A DNA stretch of 64,000 nt from Parvimonas sp035282405. Its GTDB lineage: Bacteria; Bacillota; Clostridia; Tissierellales; Peptoniphilaceae. The first letter of the stretch is position 1; each line of letters opens with the position of its first letter. The stretch is taken from positions 186,001-250,000 of the forward strand of contig NZ_JAYKBP010000001.1 of the NCBI RefSeq assembly GCF_035282405.1. The letters run 5' to 3'. Positions 9,396-18,666 of this stretch are shown here, one piece after another. The position numbers and the translations under genes are program-made. The notes beneath the pieces are model-generated. The model worked only from the letters and a program-made list of their open reading frames with translations, did not search any database and was not told where the DNA came from.

Positions 9396-9604
9396 ACGTC
9401 AGTATATCAAACCTACGTTCAGACTGATGACAAAAGTGTCAATGAGCAATTGTTGACACTTTTTTAACGGAGAAAAAGAGAATAAGTAGTGTAATAATTA
9501 GACTATAGTCAAATAATTTAATAAAAACAAAAATGTACAAAAAAAGCACAGACAAAAATTATACTTTGTCCGTGCTCTGAACGTCAGTATATCAAACTGA
9601 CGTT
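9396..9604. mobile_element. MITE-like insertion in the GDPD/glyA terminator, flanked by 24-bp direct repeats
   Basis: The 24-bp sequences at 9396-9419 and 9581-9604 match at 22 of 24 positions. The right copy is a clean bidirectional terminator hairpin, ACGTCAG/CTGACGT. The roughly 160 bp between them begin TCAGACTGATGACAAA and end, on the opposite strand, TCAGAGCACGGACAAA. That is an imperfect terminal inverted repeat. Inside are two more hairpins: AGTGTCAA/TTGACACT plus a T-run (9435-9465), and an AGCAC-GACAAA stem (9545-9575). There is no coding capacity. The simplest reading is a non-autonomous element that duplicated its target. This accounts for the 9390-9636 gap. Confidence 0.6.
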
Positions 9605-9636
9605 TTCTTTATATTATTCTAAATACTTAAAAAGAA

Positions 9637-10875
9637 TTATTTTAAAGGAATTTTCTTAGTTAAGTCTTCAACTATTTTTAATGCCTTTACTTTACCTTCT
9701 TCTCCATTCTTTATTACTCCTGCAATTGCTTCAGCTATTAAGTCCATTTCTTCTTCTTTAAATCCTCTAGTAGTAATAGCAGGAGTTCCAAGTCTTATAC
9801 CACTTGTAACAAATGGTGATCTAGGATCATTTGGAATTGTATTTTTATTACAAGTAATATGAACAGAATCTAATGCCTTTTCAAGTTCTTTACCACTCAT
9901 ATCATAATCTCTTAAGTCAACCAACATTAAGTGGTTATCTGTACCATTAGATACAAGCTTAATTCCTCTTTCCATTAGTCCTTTCGCCAATGCTTGTGCG
10001 TTCTTCAAAACTTGTTTTTGATATTCTTTAAATTCAGGTTCTAATGCTTGCTTGAAAGCGATAGCCTTTGCAGCTATTATGTGTAACAATGGTCCACCTT
10101 GTGATCCTGGAAATACTGCTCTATTAAAATTAAATTTTTCATTTGCAGCAGCACTTGCTAGAATAAGTCCACCTCTTGGACCTCTTAATGTCTTATGAGT
10201 TGTAGAAGTAACTACATCAGCATAAGGAATTGGTGATTCATGCAATCCTGTAGCAACAAGGCCCGCAATATGAGCCATATCAACCATTAAAACAGCTCCA
10301 ACTTCATCACAAATTTCTCTAAATCTTTTAAAATCTATTTTTCTTGCATAAGCAGATGCACCTGCCAAAATTAATTTAGGCTTACATTCTCTTGCAATTC
10401 TTAGAACTTCATCATAATCTATAAATCCATTTTCATCCACTTCATAAGGAACCGGATTATATATACTACCTGAATAGTTGATAGGATTTCCGTGTGTTAA
10501 ATGTCCTCCATGATTTAAGTTCATTCCCATATAAGTATCTCCAGGTTTTAAGATAGCAAAAAATGCCGCAAAATTAGCTTGAGAACCTGAATGAGGTTGA
10601 ACGTTTGCATATTCACAACCATAAAGCTCTTTAACTCTTTCAATTGCTAGTCTCTCTGCTTCATCTACAACTTCACAACCACCATAATATCTTTTTCCAG
10701 GATATCCTTCTGCATATTTATTAGTTAATATACTACCTGCCGCTTCTAAAATCGCATCATTTACCCAATTTTCAGAAGCAATTAATTCAATGTGACTATT
10801 TTGTCTTTCTAACTCTTTGTCTAAGATTTCAGCTATAGCTGAATCAACTTTTTTTATATTGTCGTTTGAAAACAT
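9637..10875 (-). CDS. glyA: Serine hydroxymethyltransferase
   Basis: PLP enzyme that interconverts serine plus THF with glycine plus methylene-THF, linking to the folate genes at 51-56 kb. It is 412 aa, the usual bacterial length. Marks are IELIASENWVNDAILEAAGS, NKYAEGYPGKRYYGG, VDMAHIAGL, and STTHKTLRGPRGG with the PLP lysine at K228. The start at 10875 follows a G-rich GGGGG ribosome binding site. It is transcribed from its own promoter at 10899-10927 and is divergent from a LysR regulator that may control it. Confidence 0.98.
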   Translation of the reverse strand: MFSNDNIKKVDSAIAEILDKELERQNSHIELIASENWVNDAILEAAGSILTNKYAEGYPGKRYYGGCEVVDEAERLAIERVKELYGCEYANVQPHSGSQANFAAFFAILKPGDTYMGMNLNHGGHLTHGNPINYSGSIYNPVPYEVDENGFIDYDEVLRIARECKPKLILAGASAYARKIDFKRFREICDEVGAVLMVDMAHIAGLVATGLHESPIPYADVVTSTTHKTLRGPRGGLILASAAANEKFNFNRAVFPGSQGGPLLHIIAAKAIAFKQALEPEFKEYQKQVLKNAQALAKGLMERGIKLVSNGTDNHLMLVDLRDYDMSGKELEKALDSVHITCNKNTIPNDPRSPFVTSGIRLGTPAITTRGFKEEEMDLIAEAIAGVIKNGEEGKVKALKIVEDLTKKIPLK

Positions 10876-10898
10876 TTCTAATACCCCCTAACAAAGAT

Positions 10899-10927
10899 AT
10901 ATTATCATATTTTGTTTTTTTAGTCAA
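10899..10927 (-). promoter_or_regulatory. Sigma-A promoter of glyA
   Basis: Minus strand: TTGACT (10922-10927), 17-bp spacer, TAATAT (10899-10904). The transcript would start about 15-20 nt before the glyA ribosome binding site, so the leader is very short. Confidence 0.75.
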
Positions 10928-10953
10928 CACGTTTCCTAAAAAAATTAAAATAT

Positions 10954-11008
10954 AACTTACAAACATTGAATTTATAATATTTTTTAATAAAAAAAGGTTT
11001 TGTAAGTT
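10954..11008. promoter_or_regulatory. Inverted repeat in the glyA/lysR divergent region (candidate LysR operator)
   Basis: Two perfect 10-bp arms, AACTTACAAA (10954-10963) and TTTGTAAGTT (10999-11008), are separated by 35 bp. They lie between the two divergent promoters. LysR-family proteins often bind split sites next to their own gene, so this may be the regulator's target. The long spacing means the arms could also be two separate half-sites. Confidence 0.45.
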
Positions 11009-11026
11009 TATAATATTTAATTAATA

Positions 11027-11055
11027 TTTACTTTTTGTTAAAAAAATGTTATAAT
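11027..11055 (+). promoter_or_regulatory. Promoter of the LysR regulator gene
   Basis: TTTACT (11027-11032), 17-bp spacer, TATAAT (11050-11055). This is about 55 bp upstream of the ATG at 11116. Confidence 0.6.
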
Positions 11056-11115
11056 ATAAAAAAATATATAAAAAATACATTTTATACTTTAAATAATACA
11101 TATATGGAGGTTTTT

Positions 11116-12048
11116 ATGGACTTTAAACAATTAGAAACTTTTATAACTATTGTAAAAACTAAATCTTTTACAAAAACTGCAGATGTATTATATATTACTC
11201 AACCATCTGTAACAAATCATATACAAGCTCTTGAATCAGAGCTTAACACTTCTCTGTTTGTTAGAACAAGAAGAAGTGTTACTCTTACTCAAGCTGGAAG
11301 TATTGTATATAAACACGCTCTAAACATTTTAGCTTCTTATGATGAAATTATAAGAGATTTAGACATATATTCTCAAAATTTAAAAGGAACTTTAAATATC
11401 TGTGTTTCATCTGTCCCTAGAAAAATTATATTACCAAATTTAATTGAAAAATTTTCAAACTTATTCCCTGATATATCATTTAACATTAGTAATGATGATT
11501 CTAGAACAGTAATTGATAGTATTTTAGTAGGAGAAACCGACTTTGGTATTGTGGGATTAAAGATTTCTAATCCAAAGTTAATTTATACTCAAATCATGGA
11601 TGACCATATTGTTTATGTAGTTAATAAAGATGCTTATCCTGACTTAAAGAACTATTCAGTTATAAGTATAGAAGATTTAAATACCGATAAAATTATATTA
11701 AGAGAAATCGGCTCAGGTACTAGACAAATTGTTGAGGACGAATTAAAACGAAATAATTCTTTAACCGTTATTTCCAATAGTGTCGCTACAATACATGATA
11801 CTAACACTATTTTAGAACTTATAACTAAAGGTGTGGGAAGTGGATTTATATCTCAAAGAATGTTAAATATATCTCCTTTCAAAGATAAAGTAAAAATCTT
11901 AAATATAAAAAATCTTTATTTAAATAGAAAATTCTATTTTGTTTACAATAAAAATTTACAATTTTCTAATATAAATAAAATCTTCAAAGATTTTATGATG
12001 GATGAAATTAATGAATTAAAGAAAGAATTAGATATAAACTCTATATAA
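11116..12048 (+). CDS. LysR-family transcriptional regulator
   Basis: 310 aa. The N-terminal winged HTH, MDFKQLETFITIVKTKSFTKTADVLYITQPSVTNHIQALE, carries the LysR pattern. The remainder is a periplasmic-binding-like effector domain (LNICVSSVPRKIILPNLIEKF, ETDFGIVGLKI, ELITKGVGSGFIS). The start at 11116 follows GGAGGTTTTT; upstream in-frame codons back to 11035 lack a ribosome binding site and would precede the promoter -10. It sits divergently from glyA, a typical arrangement for a LysR gene and its target. The effector is unknown. Confidence 0.9.
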   Translation: MDFKQLETFITIVKTKSFTKTADVLYITQPSVTNHIQALESELNTSLFVRTRRSVTLTQAGSIVYKHALNILASYDEIIRDLDIYSQNLKGTLNICVSSVPRKIILPNLIEKFSNLFPDISFNISNDDSRTVIDSILVGETDFGIVGLKISNPKLIYTQIMDDHIVYVVNKDAYPDLKNYSVISIEDLNTDKIILREIGSGTRQIVEDELKRNNSLTVISNSVATIHDTNTILELITKGVGSGFISQRMLNISPFKDKVKILNIKNLYLNRKFYFVYNKNLQFSNINKIFKDFMMDEINELKKELDINSI

Positions 12049-12052
12049 AGAA

Positions 12053-12160
12053 AAATCTCTACGAAAAACATAGAGATTTCAGACTGATGACAAAGGTGTC
12101 AATGAGAAAACATTGGCACTTTTTTTAGTAGAGAAAAGAGGAAAAAAGTAGTATAATAAT
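12053..12160 (+). repeat. LysR-gene terminator followed by second copy of an interspersed repeat
   Basis: The hairpin AAATCTCTA/TAGAGATTT (12053-12079) ends the lysR transcript. From 12078 to 12160 follows a sequence closely matching 9418-9499: TTCAGACTGATGACAAA, a GTGTCAATG/CATTGGCAC hairpin with a T-run, then GAGAAAAGAGGA and a GTATAATAAT tail. The two roughly 82-bp copies are about 80% alike by eye. Copy A is part of the MITE-like segment; copy B lacks the right-hand end. Confidence 0.6.
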
Positions 12161-12217
12161 GGTTCAGCAACTAAGGTTGGGGAGTAAAAGATCCTCAGCC
12201 TTAGTTGCTGAACCATT
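12158..12217. terminator. Long palindromic bidirectional terminator
   Basis: Arms AATGGTTCAGCAACTAAGG (12158-12176) and its exact complement (12199-12217) extend inward through G-T pairs to about 26 bp. An A/T run follows on the right (+). The stem lies at the convergence of lysR and the two-component operon. Its unusual length and its adjacency to repeat copy B suggest it could be the end of a former mobile element recruited as a terminator. Confidence 0.7.
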
Positions 12218-12224
12218 TTTTATA

Positions 12225-13610
12225 TTAATTGATTTGTTTAATTTTCATAAACTCAGTATATGTCAATTCACTGCTGATAGAATTAGTCCATTGAAATGTT
12301 ACTACTTCTCTTTTATTTTTCAAGCTAGTTGTAAAAATTGGTAATGTTCCTATTTCTTGGTTTTTTATTTCATACATAGAAATATCATTATCAGTTAAAA
12401 TTACTATCAAACTTTCGTCGGGAGAAACAAAATAATCTATTACATTTTGAACTTTTTCTTTTACTTTTAACTTTGAAATTTTACTAGATTTATTAGAAAA
12501 AATATCAACATTTGGAATTAAATCCAAATCAATCTCACTAGAAACAAAATTGTCGTGAGAGTAATTACTTAGTATCCCTTTAAAAATCCAATTAAAATTA
12601 TTTCTTTTTACACCAAAATTTTTCATATCATATGAATTAACATTCTCACTTGAATACCCAAGTTTTCTAATATTATTAAAATAGGCCTTTTCTCCTCTAT
12701 CTCCTGCAATATCCTTAATTGACATTTTACTCTCATCAGAAAATTCTCCGATTTTATAAATTGAATAATTTTTCTTATTTGTTTCAGAATTATATGATTC
12801 AATACTAATATAGTTTTTACTTAAAAAATTTATTGTAGCATTTTGTACATTCAAAATAGATATACTTGAATTATTAATATAATCATTTGTTACGTAAATA
12901 CTATCATTAATAGAATTCACTAAGAAAAATTTATTCTTATTATTAACAAAAAGTCCCTCTATTTTATTAATAGTTGGTTTTTCATCTCCATTTTTCCTAA
13001 TTAAAAATGTTTCATAGTCAACATCTTTTGTCCCTACACTTTTTACACCTATTAAAAAAGAAATATCTTTTGAATTTTTGGAATTTTCACTAATATTTAA
13101 TTTTTCAATCGAATCTTTGTCCACATCATCTGAAATTTTTTCATAAATATAGTACTTTTTATTATGAATAGTAGCAATTTTATTTTTATCCAAAACGATA
13201 AATTCCTTATAAAAATTTCTTTCATCCTTTATAGAAACGATTATAACTTCATCTGAATCAATACTAATCTTATCTGTTATAACTCCATTATATAATAAGT
13301 AGTTTTTAAAGTTTAGTTGTCTAAATTTAAACTTAGGATTAGATGTCCCTGTCTTTTCAAAATAAACAAATTTTTCATTTATATACAATTTGTCATCTGT
13401 ACTTTTTGCTTCACTACCATCACTTAAAGAGGTTACAGATGTTAATTTCCAAGTTCCAGAAACTAACAATGAGTTTGGCTTTGGTTCTGAAATCATAGAA
13501 TTTATGTCAGTATATCTAAAAAAATTACCTCTTAATACAAAAAATAGCAAAACTATCAAACCTATGAAACTTACAACAATACTACTAATTATTATTTTTT
13601 TATGCCTCAT
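12225..13610 (-). CDS. Membrane-anchored extracytoplasmic protein of unknown function (two-component operon)
   Basis: 461 aa. A short basic N-terminus (MRHKKIIISS) is followed by one transmembrane segment (about residues 6-27). The rest is a large hydrophilic extracytoplasmic region rich in beta-type sequence with repeated short turns (SGTWKLTSV, ILTDNDISMYEI). I do not recognise a family; it could be a propeller-like sensor partner. The start at 13610 follows AAAGGAGATATTC and overlaps the histidine-kinase stop by 11 bp, so it is translated as the third gene of the regulator-kinase operon. By analogy with accessory proteins in such operons it may modulate the kinase. That is inference. Confidence 0.7.
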   Translation of the reverse strand: MRHKKIIISSIVVSFIGLIVLLFFVLRGNFFRYTDINSMISEPKPNSLLVSGTWKLTSVTSLSDGSEAKSTDDKLYINEKFVYFEKTGTSNPKFKFRQLNFKNYLLYNGVITDKISIDSDEVIIVSIKDERNFYKEFIVLDKNKIATIHNKKYYIYEKISDDVDKDSIEKLNISENSKNSKDISFLIGVKSVGTKDVDYETFLIRKNGDEKPTINKIEGLFVNNKNKFFLVNSINDSIYVTNDYINNSSISILNVQNATINFLSKNYISIESYNSETNKKNYSIYKIGEFSDESKMSIKDIAGDRGEKAYFNNIRKLGYSSENVNSYDMKNFGVKRNNFNWIFKGILSNYSHDNFVSSEIDLDLIPNVDIFSNKSSKISKLKVKEKVQNVIDYFVSPDESLIVILTDNDISMYEIKNQEIGTLPIFTTSLKNKREVVTFQWTNSISSELTYTEFMKIKQIN

Positions 13611-15078
13611 TTTGAATATCTCCTTTTTCAAGTGGCAATTCAACTCTAACTACAGTCCCTTTTTCCAGAACACTTCTAATTATCAAATTTCCATTATGTG
13701 CTTTAATAATTTCCTCACAAATAGATAATCCAAGACCCGTATGTGAATTACTATTAGATCCCTTATAAAATTTCCCAGTAACCAAAGAAATCTCTTCTTC
13801 GGAAATTCCACAACCATTATCTATGACTTCAACAACTGCACTGTTATCTTCAATCTTAATATCAGTTAAAACAACGCCACCTTCATCTGTGAATTTTAAA
13901 GCATTATCTAGAATATTTATAAAAACTTGTTTAATTCTATCTCTATCAGCCATTATCATAACACTTTTATTTTCATCGTAATTTAAAATCATATCTATAT
14001 GTTTAGAACTAGATTTTGGCATTAATTGCTTATTAATAAAAATTCCAAGTTCATTTAAATCAAAAAGTTCTTTATTCATAATAAGTCTTCCGCTACTAAG
14101 CTCTGAAAAATCTAGTAGTTCAGTTACCATATTACCTAATCTATCACTTTCTTTTTCAATAATACTCAATCCATCTTCTAGGAGTTTATTATCTTTAGCT
14201 TCTGGTTGTAAAGTAAATGCCCAACCCTTAATAACAGTTAGAGGTGTTCTTAACTCGTGAGAAACACTAGAAATAAAATCCTTCTTTAACTGTTCTTTCT
14301 TCACTAAATTTTCACTCATTAAATTCATCGTGCTACCAAGCTTAGAAATTTCATAATCTCCAACCTCATCAGCTTTCTCATTTAACTGTCCATCAGCTAA
14401 TTTTAAAGCAACATTAGTAAGCTTTTCTATAGGATTAACAATTTTCGTACTCATAAAAATACTTATACTCATTCCAATAATAATTACAAAAAAACCAAAT
14501 AAGAAAAATACAAAATATCTCTGAGCAATCATACTATCAATATTCTCCATAGAGATAATAAATCTTGCTATTCCAACTTGTTCATTACCATTATTAAGTG
14601 GAATAGATACAGCTAATTCATTCTTATTTGAAACAGAATTTTTATATACATTAGAACCATTACTTCCATTTTTAGCAGAAATAACATCACTTGTAGATAA
14701 AATACTACCTACTTGATTTCCATTTACAGTATCAAGTAAGACTTTCCCTGAATTATTTAAAATCTGTACCTGAGCATTTACTTCACTGTAAAATTCTTCA
14801 ATATCATCTAAAACAAGTTCTGACAAACTTGAATTGGCTAAATGAATTTCATAAAGTTTTGCACTATACTTCGCTTGACTTTGAATTATTCCAGTAACTC
14901 CTGAATAATAATAATTTTTTATTGTAAATATCAAGAATATCTCAAAGAAAATTACAATTAAAACTATTACCAAGAAAAACTGTGTCATAATTCTAGTTCT
15001 TAAAGATTTTTTTAATATAAAATCTTTTATGTTATTAAGATTTTCAACTAATTTTTTATATTTTAGTTTGAATTCCAT
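13600..15078 (-). CDS. Sensor histidine kinase
   Basis: 492 aa. TM1 is about 31-54 and TM2 about 188-210, with a roughly 130-residue extracytoplasmic sensor between them. HAMP is about 211-265. HisKA has the phosphorylated His274 in SSVSHELRTPLTVIKGW. The HATPase_c domain has VIDNGCGISEEEI and HTGLGLSICEEII. It overlaps the response-regulator gene upstream by 16 bp and the anchored protein gene downstream by 11 bp. The architecture resembles PhoR/ResE-type kinases; the signal is unknown. Confidence 0.94.
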   Translation of the reverse strand: MEFKLKYKKLVENLNNIKDFILKKSLRTRIMTQFFLVIVLIVIFFEIFLIFTIKNYYYSGVTGIIQSQAKYSAKLYEIHLANSSLSELVLDDIEEFYSEVNAQVQILNNSGKVLLDTVNGNQVGSILSTSDVISAKNGSNGSNVYKNSVSNKNELAVSIPLNNGNEQVGIARFIISMENIDSMIAQRYFVFFLFGFFVIIIGMSISIFMSTKIVNPIEKLTNVALKLADGQLNEKADEVGDYEISKLGSTMNLMSENLVKKEQLKKDFISSVSHELRTPLTVIKGWAFTLQPEAKDNKLLEDGLSIIEKESDRLGNMVTELLDFSELSSGRLIMNKELFDLNELGIFINKQLMPKSSSKHIDMILNYDENKSVMIMADRDRIKQVFINILDNALKFTDEGGVVLTDIKIEDNSAVVEVIDNGCGISEEEISLVTGKFYKGSNSNSHTGLGLSICEEIIKAHNGNLIIRSVLEKGTVVRVELPLEKGDIQNEA

Positions 15079-15746
15079 CTATAACCAGTCCCCCAAACTG
15101 TTTCAATATATTTTGGTTTACTTGAATTATCTTCAATTTTTGCTCTAAGTCTTCTTATATTAACATCTACAATTTTTATATCCCCGTCAAACTCTTCTCC
15201 CCAAGTCATATTTAAAAGTTCATTCCTTGAAAAAGCTCTGCCAGGATTTGACATAAATATTGTAATAATAGTAAGCTCTGTTGGTGTAAGTTCAATTTCT
15301 TTTCCGTCTTTATAAAAGTTTTTAGAATACAAATCTAATTTAAAAGGATATATATTTATTAAATCACTATTGTTTTGAATTGAATCAAGACGTCTAATAA
15401 GTGATTTTATTCTTAAAATTAGCTCTACAGGATTAAAAGGTTTACTTAAATAATCATCAGTTCCGCTTTCAAGACCATTTATCCTATCTACATCTTGAGT
15501 TTTAGCTGTTAGCATTATTATCCCAATTTTAGGAAGTCTTTCTCTAAGAATCTTACAAACTTCGAAACCATCTATTCCAGGTAACATTACATCTAAAATA
15601 ACAACTTGTGGATTATATTTTAAAGCCAGTTCAACTCCGATTTCTCCACTTTCCGCTTCTAAAACTTCAAAACCTTCTCTTTCAAGATTTATTTTTGTAA
15701 ATAATCTGATATTTTCTTCATCTTCAACTAGTAATATTTTACTCAT
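15063..15746 (-). CDS. OmpR/PhoB-family response regulator
   Basis: 227 aa. The receiver domain has the acidic pocket at E8/D9, phospho-acceptor D52 in VVILDVMLPGIDGF, and K102 in YLSKPF. The C-terminal winged helix has FSRNELLNMTWGEEF and VDVNIRRLRAKIEDNSS-YIETVWGTGYRW, typical of OmpR. It is the first gene of the operon, expressed from the promoter at 15784-15812, with ribosome binding site AAGGAGGAAATA. It is partner to the overlapping kinase. Confidence 0.96.
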   Translation of the reverse strand: MSKILLVEDEENIRLFTKINLEREGFEVLEAESGEIGVELALKYNPQVVILDVMLPGIDGFEVCKILRERLPKIGIIMLTAKTQDVDRINGLESGTDDYLSKPFNPVELILRIKSLIRRLDSIQNNSDLINIYPFKLDLYSKNFYKDGKEIELTPTELTIITIFMSNPGRAFSRNELLNMTWGEEFDGDIKIVDVNIRRLRAKIEDNSSKPKYIETVWGTGYRWNSN

Positions 15747-15783
15747 TATTTCCTCCTTAAAACTAAATAAATGAACTACTAAT

Positions 15784-15812
15784 AGTATATATTAAATTAC
15801 AATAAGTTTCAA
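15784..15812 (-). promoter_or_regulatory. Promoter of the two-component operon
   Basis: Minus strand: TTGAAA (15807-15812), 17-bp spacer, TATACT (15784-15789). This is about 38 bp upstream of the response-regulator ATG. Confidence 0.75.
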
Positions 15813-15838
15813 TAATAAACTTTATAATAAATATAAAA

Positions 15839-15865
15839 AATTGGGAAGTATTATACTCCCCAATT
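15839..15865 (-). terminator. Terminator of the formate dehydrogenase operon
   Basis: The stem AATTGGGGAGTAT/ATACTTCCCAATT has one bulged G and is followed on the minus strand by TTTTTTATATT. It lies 22 bp after the fdhA stop. Confidence 0.85.
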
Positions 15866-15887
15866 ATCAATTAATTTTTCTTTTTAA

Positions 15888-18650
15888 TTAAACTATTTCA
15901 TCAACCAATTCATTTAAGTCAATAAACTTTTCACTTTCCAACCCCTTATCAAGTTTATTTACTTTCTTAATATTAACAGCTGTTACTTTATATTCAGCAG
16001 TTTTTGTTATTGGATCATAATGTGCACTTGTCAATTGGTTTACAGGAGTTTCAGCAAAATGGAAAGTCATATAAATCAACCCTGGTTTTACTTTTTCAGT
16101 AATCCTAGCTCTACCAACTACACTACCTCTTCTAGAAGTAACTCTCATAAAGTCTCCATCTTCTAAACCATATTTAGCTGCATCTTCTGCACAAATTTCA
16201 ATTAATTCGTGTGGAAGAATTCCGTCAAGTGCATCAGAGTATCTTGTCATTACATTATAATGATATAAAGTTCTACCTGTCGATAAAATTATTGGATATT
16301 CTTCATTTTCAAGTTCTTTTGGTCCCTCATATTCAACAGGTACCATAAGAGCCTTATCTCCTCTTGTAAATTTACCTTCATGAAGATATTTTGTTCCCAA
16401 ATGATCAACTGTCGGACATGGCCATTGAACTCCATTTAACTTATCTATTTTATCATAAGTAATTCCTCTATAAGTTGGCATACACTTTCTAATTTCATCA
16501 AAAACATCCTCTGATTTTTCCCAATCAAAGCCTTTACCACCAAGTCTTCTTGAAACATCTGCTAATATAGCCCAATCCAATCTTGCTTGTCCAGGTGATT
16601 CAACAGCTTTTCTGACCCTTTGTACTCTTCTCTCAGACGCTGTAAATGTACCATCTTTTTCTGCATAACAAGTAGCAGGTAAAATAACATCTGCAAGTTT
16701 TGCAGTTTCAGTTAAATTAATATCTTGAACTACTAAGAAATCCAAATTACTTAAAGCATGTTTAACATGGTTTGCATCAGGGTCTGAAAGCACAGGATCT
16801 TCTCCCATAATATACATAGCTTTAACTGTTCCTTCTGCTGCACCATCAAGCATTTCTGGAATTCTAAGTCCCATATTTCTATTTAGTTTACAATCCCAAT
16901 GTTCTTCAAAAAGTTTAACATTTTCTTCTTCTAATACTTTATGATACCCAGGGAAATAATTTGGCAATGCAGCCATATCACAAGCACCTTGAACATTATT
17001 TTGCCCACGAAGTGGGTTAATTCCTCCACCTTTAATACCAATATTCCCACATAATAAAGCTAAATTTGAAAGATTCATTACATTTGAAGTCCCAGTTGTA
17101 TGTTCTGTAATACCTAAAGTGTAGTATATCCCTGCCCTTTCAACTGAAGCATATGTCCTTGCAGCTTCATATATCTGTTCAATAGGAATAGTAGTAATTT
17201 TACTAACAAGTTCTGGAGTGTATTTGGAAACAAGTTCCTTAACTTCTTCAAATTTTTCTACTTTATTTTCAACAAATTCTTTATCATACAATCCTTCTGT
17301 AATTATTATATTCATGATACCATTTATTAAAGCGGCATCTGTTCCAGATTTTAATGAAAGATGTAAATCAGCTTCTCTTGCTATTTCAGTTTTTCTTGGA
17401 TCTACTACTATCAATTTCTTTCCTTGTCTATGAGCTTGTTGCATCTTATTCCCAATTATTGGATGTGCTTCAGTTGTATTTGAACCTATAACAAACATCA
17501 AATCCGTATCAAAAACTTCATTAACAGAGTTTGTCATAGCTCCTGAACCTAATGTTGTTGCAAGACCTGCAACTGTAGGAGCATGTCAGGTTCTAGCACA
17601 GTGATCCACATTGTTTGTACCTATTGCAACACGCATCATTTTTTGGAATGCAAAGTTATCTTCATTACAAGTTCTAGCAGAACTCAACCCTGCAATTGAG
17701 TCAGACCCAAAATTTTCTTTTATGCTTTTTAATTTAGAAACAACTAAATCTAATGCTTCTTCCCAAGTAGCTTTTTCAAATACACCGTTTTTCTTAATCA
17801 ATGGATCTGTAAGCCTATCAGAACTATTAATTAAATCAACATGAAAACGTCCTTTAACACAAAGTTGAGTTCCATTAATTGGAGAATCTTCATTTGGTGT
17901 AACACCAATAACTTTACCCGTTTTAACATTTACATTCAAATCAAAATTACAACCTGTACCACAGAATGGACAAGTAGTTCTGACTTTCTTAATTTCCCAA
18001 GGCCTAGTTCCCATTAATTGTTTATTAAGCAACGCCCCTGTCGGACAAACACTAATACATTGTCCGCAGAATCTACAGTTGTCAGTACTTAAATCTAAAT
18101 TTTTATGAGTCCCAATATGTGCTTCAAAACCTCTATCTACAAAGTCAATAGCTCCAGTTACTTGAACATCTTGACAAACCCTTACACACTTTCCACATAA
18201 GATACATTTATTTTGATTTCTAATCATAACTGGATTATTTGCATCAATTTCATGATTTTGAACTTCACCAATCCAAGTACCTTTTTTCATTTCATATCTA
18301 TAACAATATTCTTGTAATTTACAGTTACCAACCATATCACAAGTTAAACAATCACTTGGGTGATTGGAGAACAATAAATCTAAAATATTTCTTCTTATTT
18401 TTGTTAATTTTTCACTTTCAGTATTTACAACCATACCTTCTTTAACAAGTGTAGAACATGCCGTTTCCAATTTTCTACTTCCTTCTATCTCAACAACACA
18501 CATTCTACAACCAGCAAAGGCAGTAAGGCTTTTTTCATAACACAAGTTAGGAATGTCAATTCCAACTTTTTTAGCAGCTTCAATTATAGTAGTTCCTTTT
18601 TCAACACTAACATTTTTGCCATTTATAGTTAAATTAATCATATTAGCCAT
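15888..18650 (-). CDS. fdhA: Selenocysteine-containing formate dehydrogenase catalytic subunit (UGA read-through)
   Basis: One 920-residue gene that would be wrongly split at the in-frame TGA at 17586-17588. Residues 1-354 hold a NuoG-like N-terminus: a [2Fe-2S] domain (CYEKSLTAFAGCRMC), a His-Cys3 cluster (HPSDCLTCDMVGNC), two CxxCxxCxxxC [4Fe-4S] sites (CILCGKCVRVC, CRFCGQCISVC), then CPFCGTGC of the molybdopterin enzyme. The TGA encodes Sec355 in CART-U-HAPTVAGLA, the formate dehydrogenase active-site signature. The remainder has the molybdopterin-guanine-dinucleotide-binding domains (VIGSNTTEAHP, ILSTGRTLYHYN). A SECIS hairpin follows the TGA. It oxidises formate, or reduces CO2, passing electrons to the NuoF/NuoE-like subunits encoded upstream. 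Confidence 0.95.
17557..17588 (-). promoter_or_regulatory. SECIS element for Sec355 of FdhA
   Basis: TGA (17586-17588), a 12-nt linker, then the perfect 6-bp stem GTTGCA/TGCAAC closed by loop GGTCT (17557-17573). From memory this is nearly the same apical hairpin and spacing as the E. coli fdhF SECIS, which has the same GGUCU loop bound by SelB. Together with the flanking CART/HAPTVAGLA protein context it shows recoding, not a stop. Confidence 0.93.
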
Positions 18651-18666
18651 AATATACCTCCAGAAC

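Noticed and set aside
9396..9604. CRISPR-like repeats
   Set aside because: Only two direct repeats with one long interval; no regular spacers and no cas genes anywhere in the window.
12159..12344. Small plus-strand ORF of 61 codons
   Set aside because: It runs through the terminator palindrome and antisense to the anchored-protein gene, with no ribosome binding site.
15888..18650. Formate dehydrogenase as a pseudogene or two separate genes because of the internal TGA
   Set aside because: The reading frame is unbroken on both sides, the TGA is at the Sec position and a SECIS hairpin follows.
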